Of a stretch of DNA of 64,000 bases, positions 63,689-64,000 are shown piece by piece. The stretch spans positions 15,022,350 through 15,086,349 of the forward strand of contig CM040452.1 of the NCBI GenBank assembly GCA_022749755.1, written 5' to 3'. The translations under genes were made by a program, and so were the position numbers. The notes beneath the pieces are model-generated. The model was not told where the DNA came from. It did no database searches and saw only the letters and a program-made list of their open reading frames with translations. Origin of the DNA: Azadirachta indica (Eukaryota > Streptophyta > Magnoliopsida > Sapindales > Meliaceae). The first letter of the stretch is position 1, and each line of letters opens with the position of its first letter.

Positions 63689-64000
63689 ATGCTTCCTAGA
63701 AAGAGAGCCAGTGAAGGAGTGGTTGTTGTTAACGAAGAAACTCTAAACGCTACTAACGATAACCAAAACGACATCGAAAACACGTCCTCTGCTGTCAAAA
63801 AGCATCGGATCTCTGCCACGGAATCAACACCAACGACTGATACTAACAACACTGCTGTCATCGGAAACGACACTAACACGTACAGTACCAGTACAACCGT
63901 AGCCGAAGTGCCGATCATGGCTTTGGGTGATTCGAGTCAGACGGACATCGACGAAGATCTGCACAGCCGCCAGCTGGCAGTTTATGGACGGGAGACCATG
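63689..64000 (+). CDS. UBA1: Ubiquitin-activating enzyme E1, N-terminus (partial)
   Basis: 104 codons to the window edge, no stop. The start MLPRKRASEG is followed by a hydrophilic, Asn/Thr/Ser-rich variable region with a basic patch (AVKKHRIS), then the conserved entry to the first adenylation half-domain, IDEDLHSRQLAVYGRETM. This last block is diagnostic for ubiquitin E1 enzymes, which activate ubiquitin with ATP and pass it to E2s in nucleus and cytosol. The remaining roughly 1000 residues, including the catalytic Cys domain, lie outside. I prefer the ATG at 63689 because it resembles known plant E1 starts and follows a plausible UTR intron. An in-frame upstream ATG at 63521, with a stop at 63497 before it, would add a hydrophobic extension. 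Confidence 0.92.
   Translation, partial: MLPRKRASEGVVVVNEETLNATNDNQNDIENTSSAVKKHRISATESTPTTDTNNTAVIGNDTNTYSTSTTVAEVPIMALGDSSQTDIDEDLHSRQLAVYGRETM

Overview
This is eukaryotic nuclear DNA from a flowering plant. Genes have GT-AG introns, intergenic DNA is AT-rich with many microsatellites and MITE-like elements, and the proteins are plant types (phytoferritin, ALOG/LSH factor, X8-domain beta-1,3-glucanase, plant TIM22, RPS4). Gene content and order suggest a woody eudicot of the rosid group, Citrus being plausible, but I cannot prove the species.

Layout. 1-58: first codons of a minus-strand Gly/Tyr-rich protein. 1.6-4.7 kb (minus): GPI-anchored GH17/X8 glucanase-like protein. 5.7-8.3 kb (plus): a plastid ferritin locus with eight exons but a nonsense codon and a 2-nt frameshift. 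9.1-10.9 kb (minus): cytosolic ribosomal protein S4, divergent from TIM22 at 11.4-13.7 kb (plus). 15.2-18.5 kb (plus): cinnamoyl-CoA-reductase-like SDR. 19.0-19.4 kb: broken GILT exon-1 copy, then an intact GILT gene at 19.6-21.7 kb. 30.3-31.0 kb (minus): a single-exon ALOG (LSH5/LSH6-type) gene in about 17 kb of otherwise gene-poor DNA. 39.4-49.7 kb (minus): 22-exon catalytic subunit of a Rab3GAP-type complex. 55.3-58.5 kb (plus): atypical kinase, probably a pseudokinase. 63.7 kb to the end (plus): start of ubiquitin-activating enzyme E1.

I rebuilt the exon structures by hand from reading frame and splice consensus. For each complete multi-exon gene the exon lengths sum to a multiple of three and end at a stop, which is strong internal support. 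There is no operon logic: these are independent eukaryotic genes. From memory, the order GH17 - SDR - LSH - Rab3GAP - kinase matches Arabidopsis At5g58480-At5g58520, and the GILT-LSH pairing matches At1g07080-At1g07090, which suggests fractionated paleoduplicate blocks.

Mobile DNA: an Ac/Ds-like hAT relic of 1.9 kb with an 8-bp duplication at 59.85-61.74 kb; a 1.16 kb long-TIR Mutator-like element with a 10-bp duplication at 23.17-24.33 kb; three copies of one roughly 245-bp MITE family; and a foldback MITE. The most interesting observations are active-site losses in genes that otherwise look intact (GH17 nucleophile Glu to Gln, GILT CxxC to CxxS, kinase beta3 Lys to Glu), the freshly dead ferritin with an iron-response-like promoter element, and an alternative hydrophobic N-terminus on the E1 gene. 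I found no convincing wholly new multi-gene system.
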